DNA of 43,523 nucleotides. Origin: Microbulbifer sp. MI-G. GTDB lineage: Bacteria; Pseudomonadota; Gammaproteobacteria; Pseudomonadales; Cellvibrionaceae. Position 1 is the stretch's first letter. The number at the start of each line of letters is the position of its first letter. The translations under genes were made by a program, and so were the position numbers. Below are positions 24,140 to 31,886 of this stretch, in pieces. The DNA lies in contig NZ_CP098024.1 of NCBI RefSeq assembly GCF_030440425.1, positions 1 to 43,523 of the forward strand. Reading direction: 5' to 3'. The notes under the pieces were generated by a model that saw only the letters and a list, made by a program, of their open reading frames with translations, did not search any database and was not told the DNA's origin.

Positions 24140-26177
24140 ATGCCTAAAAATCCTGGTACAGCATCACCGCTGCCGCCGACAGAGAAGCCGATATCTATGT
24201 GTATGACTATATCGGTTACTGGGAAATTACCGCGAAGGAATTTGCCCGGGAGTTAAAGGCACTTGGCAATATCCACAAAATCAATCTGCACATTAATTGT
24301 CCCGGCGGCGATGTGTTCGACGGCACTGCCATTTACAACCTGCTCAAGGAGCACAGTGCAGAAGTAGAGACCTGGATCGAGGGGATTGCCGCCAGTATGG
24401 GCAGTGTGATTGCCCTGGCCGGGGATACCGTGCATATCGCCGAGAACGCCTACTACATGGTGCACAATCCCAGTATTGCCGCGCGGGGGACGAGCGCGCC
24501 CTGGAAAAAGCCAAGGGTCTGCTGGCCAAGGTCAAAGCCACCATGGTCAGTTTGTATTGCGCACGCACCGGCATGTCCGACACCGAAATCAGCCAGGTCA
24601 TGGATGAAGAGCGCTGGTACACCGGGGCAGAAGCGGTAGAAGCCGGCTTTGCCACCGATACCACTGCCGCCACGGAGATGGCCGCCAGCTTTAGCGGTGA
24701 CCTATTGAAGCAATTTAACAACACACCTGAAGCAGTTCGCGCGCTAATAGCGCAGGGCAAAGGAGCAGTTCGATTCCCGTCTGCGGTTGCAGATAACCCA
24801 GCCCAAACCAAGGAGGCTAACACCATGTCTAAATCCACCCCCGCCACACCGGGTGCAACCGCCGACAACGGGGTTACACCGGCAATAAAAGCCCAGATCA
24901 CAGCAGATGCACAAGCACAGTTTGTTGCCGATGAGCAAAAGCGCAAAGACGCTATCAAGGCGGTTTTCAAAGGCTTTGAAGCCCACAACGCTGTTATGCA
25001 GGAATGTCTGGATGCTATGGACTGCACTGCCGAAAAGGCCAAGGACACACTGCTTCAGGCTCTGGGCAGGCAGACCTCAACCCCGGTACAGAGCTATAGC
25101 CTGGTGGTGCAGGAAGGTGAAGGTATTAAGCGGATGCGGGCCGATGCGGAAAATGCCATTGGTATGCGCGCCCTTGGCGAAACCCGCAGGGAAGGCAATG
25201 GCCTGGCCGATCACACTCTGATGGAAATCGCCCGGTTGTTGATGCAGGCCCGCGGTGTGAACCTGGTCGGTATGGATAGAATGGCGATTGTCGCGGCAGC
25301 TTTTACCCACAGCTCCAATGACTTCGCCAGTATTTTGGGTAACACGGCCAACAAGGCCATGCTGAAAGGCTACGAAGAAGCGGCCGAGGTATTCCCGCAG
25401 TTTACCGTGACCGGCAACCTGAGCGATTTCAAGATTGCCACCCGTACCGATCTCGGTTCTTTCCCGACCCTGACGAAGGTAGCGGAAAGTGCGGAGTTTA
25501 AATACGTCACCATGGGGGAGCGTGCCGAGACCGCCGTGCTGGCCACCTACGGCAAGTTGTTCAGTATCACCCGCCAGGCCATTATCAACGACGACCTGGG
25601 TGTGTTCACCCGCATTCCCATGAAGATGGGCCGCGCTGCCGTGCGCACCGTCGGTGATCTGGTATTCGGTATTTTCCTGAACAACCCCGCCATGGCCGAT
25701 GGCAAGGCCCTATTCCACAATGCGCACAACAATATTGCCGATGCCAGTGGTATCCACACCGCCAGTATCGACGCAGCGCGGGTCAAGATGGCCAAACAGA
25801 AAGATGGTGATGCCGTGCTCAACCTGCGACCTAGGTTCCTGCTCTGCGATGTGGCCGACGAGGGACAGGCCCGGGTGGCGCTGGAATCCGAGTTCGAGGT
25901 GGGGGCAACCGAGAAATCCAACACGGTACCCAACAGTGTGCGCAATATCGCCAGTGTGATTTCCGATGCGCGTCTGCATAACCACAATGCCTGGTATCTC
26001 ACGGCCGATCCTACTCAGCACGACACCATCGAAGTGCTCTATCTGGATGGCCAGCAGGCACCGGTGCTGGAACAGCAGAACGGCTGGAATATCGACGGGG
26101 TCGAGTTCAAGGTGCGTCTGGACGCTGCCGCCAAGGCGTGGGATGCCAAAGGCATGGTGAAAACACCGAAAGCCTGA
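24140..26177 (+). CDS. ClpP-like prohead protease fused to major capsid protein, frame broken twice
   Basis: ATG 24140 with GGAGG. Protease: KINLHINCPGGDVFDGTAIY, IEGIAASMGSVIALAGD (serine nucleophile), NAYYMVHNPSIAARG (His), then EKAKGLLAKVKATMVSLYC. Two single-base losses: A5 at 24146-24150 and G5 at 24485-24489; an extra base in each gives one continuous protease-capsid protein. The capsid part (from about 24825) includes MLKGYEEAAEVFPQFTVTGN and VLNLRPRFLLCDVADEG. Matches the known protease/capsid fusion family. Confidence 0.8.
24825..26177 (+). CDS. Major capsid protein (internal start within the fusion)
   Basis: A very good ribosome binding site (AAGGAGG, 24810-24816) lies 8 bp before ATG 24825 (MSKSTPATPGATADN...) in the fusion frame. 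It would yield scaffold plus capsid alone, as with nested genes in lambda. About 450 residues. Capsid text: TRTDLGSFPTLTKVAES, KYVTMGERAETAVLATYGKL, QQNGWNIDGVEFKVRL. Confidence 0.65.
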   Translation: MSKSTPATPGATADNGVTPAIKAQITADAQAQFVADEQKRKDAIKAVFKGFEAHNAVMQECLDAMDCTAEKAKDTLLQALGRQTSTPVQSYSLVVQEGEGIKRMRADAENAIGMRALGETRREGNGLADHTLMEIARLLMQARGVNLVGMDRMAIVAAAFTHSSNDFASILGNTANKAMLKGYEEAAEVFPQFTVTGNLSDFKIATRTDLGSFPTLTKVAESAEFKYVTMGERAETAVLATYGKLFSITRQAIINDDLGVFTRIPMKMGRAAVRTVGDLVFGIFLNNPAMADGKALFHNAHNNIADASGIHTASIDAARVKMAKQKDGDAVLNLRPRFLLCDVADEGQARVALESEFEVGATEKSNTVPNSVRNIASVISDARLHNHNAWYLTADPTQHDTIEVLYLDGQQAPVLEQQNGWNIDGVEFKVRLDAAAKAWDAKGMVKTPKA

Positions 26178-26208
26178 AGCCCTGACTTTTTAATCAATGA
26201 TTCCATAC

Positions 26209-26232
26209 AGGCCGCTGCTGCGGCCTTTTTTA
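26209..26232 (+). terminator. Intrinsic terminator after capsid gene
   Basis: GGCCGC-tgct-GCGGCC followed by seven T. May reduce transcription of downstream head genes. Confidence 0.8.
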
Positions 26233-26271
26233 ATTCCCATTTTTCAGTAACCCAAACGGAGAGCAATCAAG

Positions 26272-26652
26272 ATGGCCAAGAATTTTGTGCAAGAGGGCAA
26301 GGTTTTGGATTACACCAATACCGGTGCCGCCATAAGTGCCGGCAGTGTAGTAGTGATGGGGGCAGTCCTGGGTGTGGCACTGGTGGACATTGCCAGTGGC
26401 GAAACCGGTGCAGTGCAGATCGAGGGGGTATTTACGGCACCGAAAGTTTCCACGGCCGGGATTGCCCAGGGCGAGACACTGACCTGGGTTGTTGCTGCAG
26501 GGGCCTTTGACAGTAAAGCGGCGACCGCTGCCAGTGGGGATATTGTCGGCGCGACCGCCTTTGCCGCAGACAACGCCGGTGATGGTACCACCAGTCTCGC
26601 GGTGAAGTTTACCGGGGTACCGGGCACCGTCAGTGAAGCCGCCGGCGGATAA
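26272..26652 (+). CDS. Capsid decoration protein (DUF2190-like), 126 aa
   Basis: MAKNFVQEGKVLDYTNTG then SAGSVVVMGAVLGVALVDIA, GVFTAPKVSTAGIAQGETL: the DUF2190 pattern of head-stabilising cement proteins. Confidence 0.8.
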   Translation: MAKNFVQEGKVLDYTNTGAAISAGSVVVMGAVLGVALVDIASGETGAVQIEGVFTAPKVSTAGIAQGETLTWVVAAGAFDSKAATAASGDIVGATAFAADNAGDGTTSLAVKFTGVPGTVSEAAGG

Positions 26653-26670
26653 CGGCAAGGGCGATCTTCT

Positions 26671-26964
26671 ATGGATCTGGAACAGAGAGTAGCGGAACGC
26701 AATTTTCAGCGCTGGGGCAAGCCCGCCAGTTATACCGACGGTAGCGGCAGTGATCCTGTCATGTGCCGGGTGATTCGGGATCAGGGGATTGATGAATTTG
26801 CCGATGATCGGGTACGGGTGCCGCGTATGGAGTTCAGTCTGCTGGTCAGCGAGGTGGGCAGTCATAAGCCGGGCGCGCTAATTACAGTGAACGGGGTGGA
26901 GTACCAGGTGCGTCATTTGCTCGAAGACGACGGCACCGTGCGTCGCGTGGTTGTGGAGAACTGA
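26671..26964 (+). CDS. Head-tail joining protein (lambda FII-like), 97 aa
   Basis: RNFQRWGKPASYTDGSGSDP, VPRMEFSLLVSEVGSHKPG, ALITVNGVEYQVRHLLEDDG resemble small head-tail connector proteins that follow the decoration gene. Confidence 0.7.
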   Translation: MDLEQRVAERNFQRWGKPASYTDGSGSDPVMCRVIRDQGIDEFADDRVRVPRMEFSLLVSEVGSHKPGALITVNGVEYQVRHLLEDDGTVRRVVVEN

Positions 26965-26965
26965 T

Positions 26966-27361
26966 ATGGGCCAGCGTATTGCCATCCGTGACGCAGTCAA
27001 TGTTGCACTGCAAACCCTGCAAGACTACACCCTGATTGCTCCCGGCACCACGGATGAGATTCCCGAGAGCAGTCTTCCCGCACTGGTGGTGGGTTTTGCC
27101 ACTGAAGCCACCCAGCACGAACTGTATGGTGGTAGCGAACGGCAGCTGGAAATCACCGTTGCCGCAGTGGTGAAGAGCCGCGGCGATGTGTATGCCGCGC
27201 TGGATCGGGCTGCCGCCGATATTGAATCCGCACTCACAGACAACACACTCGGTGGTGCCGAACGCTTTCTGCTCAGCCAGACTCAGTTCGCCCTGGATAC
27301 CGAGCAGCCCCTGGGCGAAGTGCGGCTGATTTACGCCGCCAGCTATTCCACTGGTGCATAA
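26966..27361 (+). CDS. Minor tail protein U-like, 131 aa
   Basis: ATG 26966 immediately after the previous stop. Contains LPALVVGFATEATQHELYGG, RQLEITVAAVVKSRGDVYAA, GGAERFLLSQTQFALDTEQP. Tail-terminator (gpU-like) role is inferred from position and size. Confidence 0.65.
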   Translation: MGQRIAIRDAVNVALQTLQDYTLIAPGTTDEIPESSLPALVVGFATEATQHELYGGSERQLEITVAAVVKSRGDVYAALDRAAADIESALTDNTLGGAERFLLSQTQFALDTEQPLGEVRLIYAASYSTGA

Positions 27362-27383
27362 ACCACAATGGGGGACCATTCCA

Positions 27384-27626
27384 ATGGCCAGCAAAGCCAA
27401 ACAACACGTGCGCATCGTCCAGCCCTGTATGGCCGCTGGCCAGCCCGCCCCGCTGGGCAAGGTGCTGGTCTTGGCGATTGGCGAAGCCAACCAGCTGATC
27501 GGTACCGGCCGTGCCCAGGCGGTGCCCGCAACAGAAAAGGGCCGGGCAGGTAACAAAAAGACCGGACCCGACAGCGCCACAACCGCTGTTGCAGCGCTAA
27601 CCGATTCATCCAACAACGGAGAGTAA
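27384..27626 (+). CDS. Small DUF7210-like phage protein, 80 aa
   Basis: ATG 27384, GGGGGA upstream. PAPLGKVLVLAIGEANQLIG and TGRAQAVPATEKGRAGNKK fit small phage proteins with a DUF7210-like core. Between U-like and tail tube genes. Confidence 0.55.
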   Translation: MASKAKQHVRIVQPCMAAGQPAPLGKVLVLAIGEANQLIGTGRAQAVPATEKGRAGNKKTGPDSATTAVAALTDSSNNGE

Positions 27627-27630
27627 AACC

Positions 27631-28044
27631 ATGGCACAAGGCTATAAAACCCAGTTTCACCGCAGCGATGACGGTACGACCTATACCCAGGTCGCCGGCC
27701 TGCTGGATATCGACCCGGGCGAAGAGTCCCGCGGATCCGATGACGTTACGCCGATCGACGGCACCAGCGGTTATATGGACTTCGACCCGGTGGGTCTGCG
27801 CGATGCTGGCGAGGTGTCCTGTACCTTTATCTGGAACCCGGGCGATACCGGCCAGCAGGCACTGCGCGCCGACTTCGATCTGGATAACAACATCTATTAC
27901 AAGGTGGTGTACCCGGAGGGCACCGAGGTGGTGTTTGTGGGCCATATCACTGGCTGGGGCCAGGCAAGCCCCAAGGACAGCAAGATCACCCGTACGGTGA
28001 AATTCAAGCTTTCCGGTAAGCCATCTGTTACGCCGGGGGGGTGA
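27631..28044 (+). CDS. Major tail tube protein (gpV-like), 137 aa
   Basis: YKTQFHRSDDGTTYTQVAGL, SGYMDFDPVGLRDAGEVSC, FVGHITGWGQASPKDSKITR match the long-tail tube fold (lambda gpV N-domain type). Ends at KPSVTPGG with no Ig-like domain. Confidence 0.8.
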   Translation: MAQGYKTQFHRSDDGTTYTQVAGLLDIDPGEESRGSDDVTPIDGTSGYMDFDPVGLRDAGEVSCTFIWNPGDTGQQALRADFDLDNNIYYKVVYPEGTEVVFVGHITGWGQASPKDSKITRTVKFKLSGKPSVTPGG

Positions 28045-28243
28045 TTGGCGAGGGGAGGGCAGCTTCACGTCAGGCAGGAGGCTAGCCCGGTCTCGACATT
28101 TGGCTTGCGGTGAATGCTATTACACAAGATTACAGCTTGCCTTCAACTTTACAATAGTGGGTAGAATTATCACTATCCCAGGTATGAATCAGGTATAAAG
28201 AAGACAATAGATCCTCAGGGGCTATCAGGTGGTTGGCAGCAAT

Positions 28244-28271
28244 TTGCTTTAGAAATAGTAATCGGGATAAT
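28244..28271 (+). promoter_or_regulatory. Cargo promoter P4
   Basis: TTGCTT, 16 bp, GATAAT in AGTAATCGGGATAATAACG, the same block as in the endolysin-holin cargo island. Drives the TerB-like gene. Confidence 0.65.
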
Positions 28272-28328
28272 AACGATCTGAATGGTCAGGCTTGTGCCTT
28301 TTATAGATAGACATTCGTAGAGTATTCT

Positions 28329-28856
28329 ATGCATATAATAATCGGAGTAATCACTGCAATAGCTGGCTTGGTATGGGCATTAAATAGCCTGCAAAATGCA
28401 GGGGTGAACTTAAATGCATTTAACCCATTTTTTTGGATGCGACGCAGGAGATGGGAAAAGAAATTGGGCACAAAGCCCATGCATGCACTTACAGATTCTA
28501 TGGACGTAGCTGCACTGTTGGTAGTTGCTGTTGCAAAAGAGCATGGGGATATCACGCGAGAGTCGAAGCTCGAAATATTATCTATGTTTGAGAGAGAATT
28601 TGGTGTCAAGCGCAATAAAGCAATTGAGATGTATTCTTCTTCGATATATTTAATGCAAGATGCTTTAAATATCAGTGAAGAGGTTCGTCATATAATGAAG
28701 CCATCCAAAGAGAATTTTACTTCTAATCATATTTCTAAGCTCATCAAAATGCTCAATGAGGCTGCTGGTCTTGAAGAGATGACTGATGGTCAAAGAGCAA
28801 TAATTAAATCGGTTGAAATGGAATTTCAATCCAACAAGGATCAAGGGAGGGAGTGA
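28329..28856 (+). CDS. TerB-like protein with an N-terminal membrane segment, 175 aa
   Basis: Hydrophobic start (IIIGVITAIAGLVWALNSL), then a TerB-like domain: ALTDSMDVAALLVVAVAKEH, GDITRESKLEILSMFEREFG, KPSKENFTSNHISKLIKMLN. TerB-type domains bind calcium and are linked to stress or phage-defence operons; the role here is unknown. Cargo gene with its own promoter. Confidence 0.75.
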   Translation: MHIIIGVITAIAGLVWALNSLQNAGVNLNAFNPFFWMRRRRWEKKLGTKPMHALTDSMDVAALLVVAVAKEHGDITRESKLEILSMFEREFGVKRNKAIEMYSSSIYLMQDALNISEEVRHIMKPSKENFTSNHISKLIKMLNEAAGLEEMTDGQRAIIKSVEMEFQSNKDQGRE

Positions 28857-28903
28857 TAGGGTATGCCAGCTTTAAGTTGTATAAAATAGAGTTGGTGTAG
28901 GCA

Positions 28904-28932
28904 TTGATTCTATGCGGGTATACCTTTATACA
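28904..28932 (+). promoter_or_regulatory. Cargo promoter P5
   Basis: TTGATT, 17 bp, TATACA, followed by GAGTGGCTATGGT, similar to the P1 extension. Confidence 0.6.
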
Positions 28933-28990
28933 GAAATGCTAATGGTCTGAGTGGCTATGGTATAAATAACTTTCTTGATTAGGTAAAAAT

Positions 28991-29362
28991 ATGAAGAAAG
29001 TTCTATTGGTTTTTGTTTCATTGGCTATTTACGCTTGTGCTTCACAAGGGCAGGGAGAGTTACATCTACCTCAAGTGAAGGGTATTGAAGAGAGACAGTT
29101 CAGCTCTATTCCTGTTTTTAAAGAGCATAATTCAAATATAAGTAAACCGGAATTCACGGAATTTATGTTAAATGTCCCAGAAAAGGAGACGCCATTACTT
29201 TCTGGTTATATGTGCGGCGGCTATCTGGATTGGGATGGCCTTATCATAGGGCAACAAATTCTAGAAGAGGCTGATTTGGTATTGGACCTTAAGCACGTAA
29301 AAGAAATATGGGTTCCTATTGAAGGTGAGCCTAAAAAGCTATACGTATTTGAAGTCCGTTAG
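28991..29362 (+). CDS. Putative lipoprotein, 123 aa
   Basis: Signal VLLVFVSLAIYAC with a lipobox-like end (IYAC). No recognised domain in the mature part (LLSGYMCGGYLDWDGLIIGQ). Cargo gene with promoter P5. Confidence 0.65.
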   Translation: MKKVLLVFVSLAIYACASQGQGELHLPQVKGIEERQFSSIPVFKEHNSNISKPEFTEFMLNVPEKETPLLSGYMCGGYLDWDGLIIGQQILEEADLVLDLKHVKEIWVPIEGEPKKLYVFEVR

Positions 29363-29395
29363 GCTATTTCGAAGAAATAGCAGAAGGAGGGCGTG

Positions 29396-29661
29396 GTGTC
29401 TGGAGTTTGGGCTGTTTTAGTTTCTTTAATTCTATTGACGATTTTTTATGCATGGATTTCTTCAATACTGAAAGGCAGAAAAAAAGAAAAATTCGTGAAA
29501 AAACCATTCCGATAGTAAATGAAGGGCCGACAGTTGAAGGTTTGTACCATATTCATTTGTCGGATGGAAGAAAGTTTAGTTGTGTGCGTTTAATCGGAGC
29601 TGTAGAGGGTTCTATTGCCTCCATCGCGTATTCGGCGATGGTGTCAGCTTTGCTTGCGTAA
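29396..29661 (+). pseudogene. Single-TM cargo gene, frameshifted and truncated
   Basis: GTG 29396 (AAGGAGG upstream) starts VWAVLVSLILLTIFYAWISS followed by GRKKEKF and a premature stop at 29515. With one extra A in A7 (29479-29485) the frame continues through EKTIPIVNEGPTVEGLYHIH and SDGRKFSCVRLIG before running into the IS remnant. Function unknown. Confidence 0.6.
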
Positions 29662-30330
29662 GTCGAATCACCCCAGACATGGCTCTCCTCAGCGTGCATC
29701 AGTTCGCCAAGCACTACGGAGTCGTGAACATTGGCGGATGTGGCCACAGTGTAGTAAATCGGCTTGGTTTTACTGTCTATACCGATATGAATCTTCATAT
29801 CGAAATACCACTGGTTACCTTTCTTGGTCTGGCGTATATTCGGGTCGCGCTGCTACTTCTTGTTCTTGGTAGAACTGGGTGTGTTAATGGTGGTGGCGTC
29901 AACAATGATGCCCTGATTGACCTTCAGGCCGTTCTCCTGGAGATATTGATTAACCAGGTGAAACACTGACCGCCCAGGTTGCGGCGCTCCATCATGTGTC
30001 GGAACCTGCAAACGATAGTTTCATCTGGCACTGGCTCTTTCCCCAGATCAATACCGACAAATCATCGCATGGCGCGAGAGTCGTAAAGAACTTCTACGAC
30101 GGGGAGATCGGACAGGTAAAACCATTGTGCAAAAAGTAAATGCGCAGCATGCGCTTGATCCCGACTGGGCGGCGGCCAGTGCCCTGCGGATTAGGGTAGA
30201 ATGGCTCGATGGCACCGATCAATCCATCCCAGGGGTTAACGGTTTCCATATCGTCTAGAGAGTGCTCCTTATGAGTCTTCTTGCCGAATTTCTCAAAGCT
30301 ATCGATCAGGGATTGTTGTCTCGTGCCTAG
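29605..30330 (-). pseudogene. IS5-family transposase, decayed
   Basis: Fragments of one transposase in more than one frame (ETVNPWDGLIGAIEPFYPNP; later EGQSGHHC-like and KNKK-stop). A TAG interrupts NKK-QRDP. DDE residues include the Asp of IGIDSKT. Non-functional. Confidence 0.75.
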
Positions 30331-30397
30331 AAGGTTCTGCTGTGGTCTGTTTGGTGCCTATATTATCAATGAGGTTATGAATAAATCAGAGGTTCCT
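29605..30397 (-). mobile_element. IS5-family insertion sequence remnant
   Basis: Minus strand: upstream FGKKTHKEHSLDDMETVNPW, central NNPQGTGRRPVGIKRMLRIY-like and MKIHIGIDSKTKPIYYTVAT, VWGDSTYASKADTIAEYAM, the order of an IS5-group DDE transposase. There is at least one stop and several frame changes. The C-terminal third is absent. The likely left-hand inverted repeat AGGAACCTCTGATTTATTC survives near 30378-30397. Boundaries approximate. Confidence 0.75.
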
Positions 30398-30619
30398 TAA
30401 AGACGGTACCCGAAAACGATCTCCAGAAAATTAGCTACCCAGTCTACTGGTTACACGTAATTACAGATTTCAAAAACCACTTGACTTGGCGTCATCCTCT
30501 GCATATATTTTTGCGGCCCATTTATGCGATGTAGATGTGGTTTTGTTTGGCAGTTTAGGAAACGATCATATTCCAAATGTCAATTTTTTAAAATAATATA
30601 ATTTTAAAGGAAATGAGTT

Positions 30620-31021
30620 ATGCGAATAAAAAAAACGGTATCTTTTTCTGTTTTTATTTTTTTCTTTTTGCTGTCTTTTTCCGGATCCAGTTACGCACAG
30701 CTTACAAGTCCACACGATGGGATAGAGCCTAGTTTCCCATGGGTTTGCTTCTCTGCCACGAACTGCCAAAGTGGTGGGATCGGCTTTGAAGTGCACCAGC
30801 AAGAGGATGGTATTTTTCGATGCGACGGTGGTTGTGACCCCCTTAGGGATAACAACACAGGTATAATAACTATTACTGACCTGGCGGACGGTCACTCAAT
30901 TACGCTGGAGTGCCCTTCTTGTACGGCGCTTATTGCGGCAGATGGAAGCATACGTATCAATGATGGCAGCAGCGGACAGTTTTGGGATTGGGTGGGCCGC
31001 ATCGTAGATATTGTAAAGTAG
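30620..31021 (+). CDS. Secreted protein, 133 aa
   Basis: Signal KKTVSFSVFIFFFLLSFSGS...SYA, then an unfamiliar mature domain with several cysteines in pairs (CFSATNCQ, CDGGCDP, CPSCTALIA), suggesting disulfides. Cargo region; no IS5 similarity. Confidence 0.65.
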   Translation: MRIKKTVSFSVFIFFFLLSFSGSSYAQLTSPHDGIEPSFPWVCFSATNCQSGGIGFEVHQQEDGIFRCDGGCDPLRDNNTGIITITDLADGHSITLECPSCTALIAADGSIRINDGSSGQFWDWVGRIVDIVK

Positions 31022-31149
31022 CCCAGTCAGATTTCAGAGTCTCTCTAAGATTATTGATTTTCTGATATTTCAGTTTGGCAGTGAAAGAATATTAATGGCG
31101 ACCTGAAAGTCTGCTGCAGTTTATTTCTTCGTGGCTTACTCTTAACGTA

Positions 31150-31173
31150 AAACCCGCTTCCGCGGGTTTTTTT
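31150..31173 (+). terminator. Intrinsic terminator before G-like gene
   Basis: AAACCCGC-ttcc-GCGGGTTTTTTT, followed by TATACCTGGAGA, which supplies the ribosome binding site of the next gene. The same TTTTTTTA..CCTGGAGA ending occurs after cargo terminators. Confidence 0.8.
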
Positions 31174-31191
31174 ATACCTGGAGATTGAACC

Positions 31192-31617
31192 ATGAGCCTA
31201 TTTCCCCCAAGAAAACGAGAGACAATTCCTTTTGGTGATACCACCTTTGATCTGTATGAATTGAGTGGTCTTGAGCGCTGTGAATATTTGGCAAAAACCA
31301 CCGGTCATCTCGAAGTAACAGAAGAGGGTGAATTGCGCAAGCCTGTCATTACCAAAATAGGGCAGCTGTGGGACGCGCGGCGCCGGGAGCTGAGTAATAA
31401 CCTGTTGCTGGTGGCCTATGCCCTGCGCCCCGGGCGCGAGGAATCCCTGGAGGAGCTGCATCAGGAACTGTGCAAATCGGTGGTACCGGAACACATTGAT
31501 ACCCTGTATATCCCCGCCGCCAAGTTGTCCGGGTTCTACTTCGAGGTTGATGCCTTATACCAAGAGAATAGCCCCGCGCAAACCAAAGTCAGTGAGGCCC
31601 CCGAAAAAAAAGAGTAG
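31192..31617 (+). CDS. Tail assembly chaperone G-like, 141 aa
   Basis: RKRETIPFGDTTFDLYELSG, ERCEYLAKTTGHLEVTEEG, NNLLLVAYALRPGREESLEE. The end (EAPEKKE, stop 31617) carries an eight-A run (31604-31611). Ribosomal slippage would fuse it with the T-like gene, as with lambda gpG/gpGT. Confidence 0.75.
   Translation: MSLFPPRKRETIPFGDTTFDLYELSGLERCEYLAKTTGHLEVTEEGELRKPVITKIGQLWDARRRELSNNLLLVAYALRPGREESLEELHQELCKSVVPEHIDTLYIPAAKLSGFYFEVDALYQENSPAQTKVSEAPEKKE
31605..31611 (+). promoter_or_regulatory. Programmed -1 frameshift site (A-AAA-AAA)
   Basis: In the G frame the last codons are GAA-AAA-AAA-GAG-TAG; the A-AAA-AAA heptamer lets both tRNAs re-pair after a -1 slip. The -1 frame leads straight into the T-like protein (RVVPGFQFARQLAR...). 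Confidence 0.65.
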
Positions 31618-31883
31618 TGCCGGGCTTCCAGTTCGCCCGGCAGCTCGCGCGCGAGTTCAAGCGCCCCGATTACTTCAATATGTTGCGCAGTATGAGTGCC
31701 ACGGAACTGGACCACTGGTATGAATATTACCGGGAGCATCCCCTGGAGTCCGAACTCCAACAGTGGCAGCTGGCCCATATCGCCGCCGGCAGTTTTGGCG
31801 GTAAGCCGTCCGATTACCTGCCGCAACCCCACAAGCCGAAAACTGTGCAACAGCAAATCGCCATTTGGCAATCCATGGCTTGA
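31617..31883 (+). CDS. T-like tail chaperone part, 88 aa
   Basis: GFQFARQLAREFKRPDYFNM, SATELDHWYEYYREHPLESE resemble the T domain of lambda gpGT (DUF4035-like). GTG 31617 is probably not a true start; expression is likely as a -1 frameshift extension of G. Confidence 0.65.
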   Translation: MPGFQFARQLAREFKRPDYFNMLRSMSATELDHWYEYYREHPLESELQQWQLAHIAAGSFGGKPSDYLPQPHKPKTVQQQIAIWQSMA

Positions 31884-31886
31884 GCA

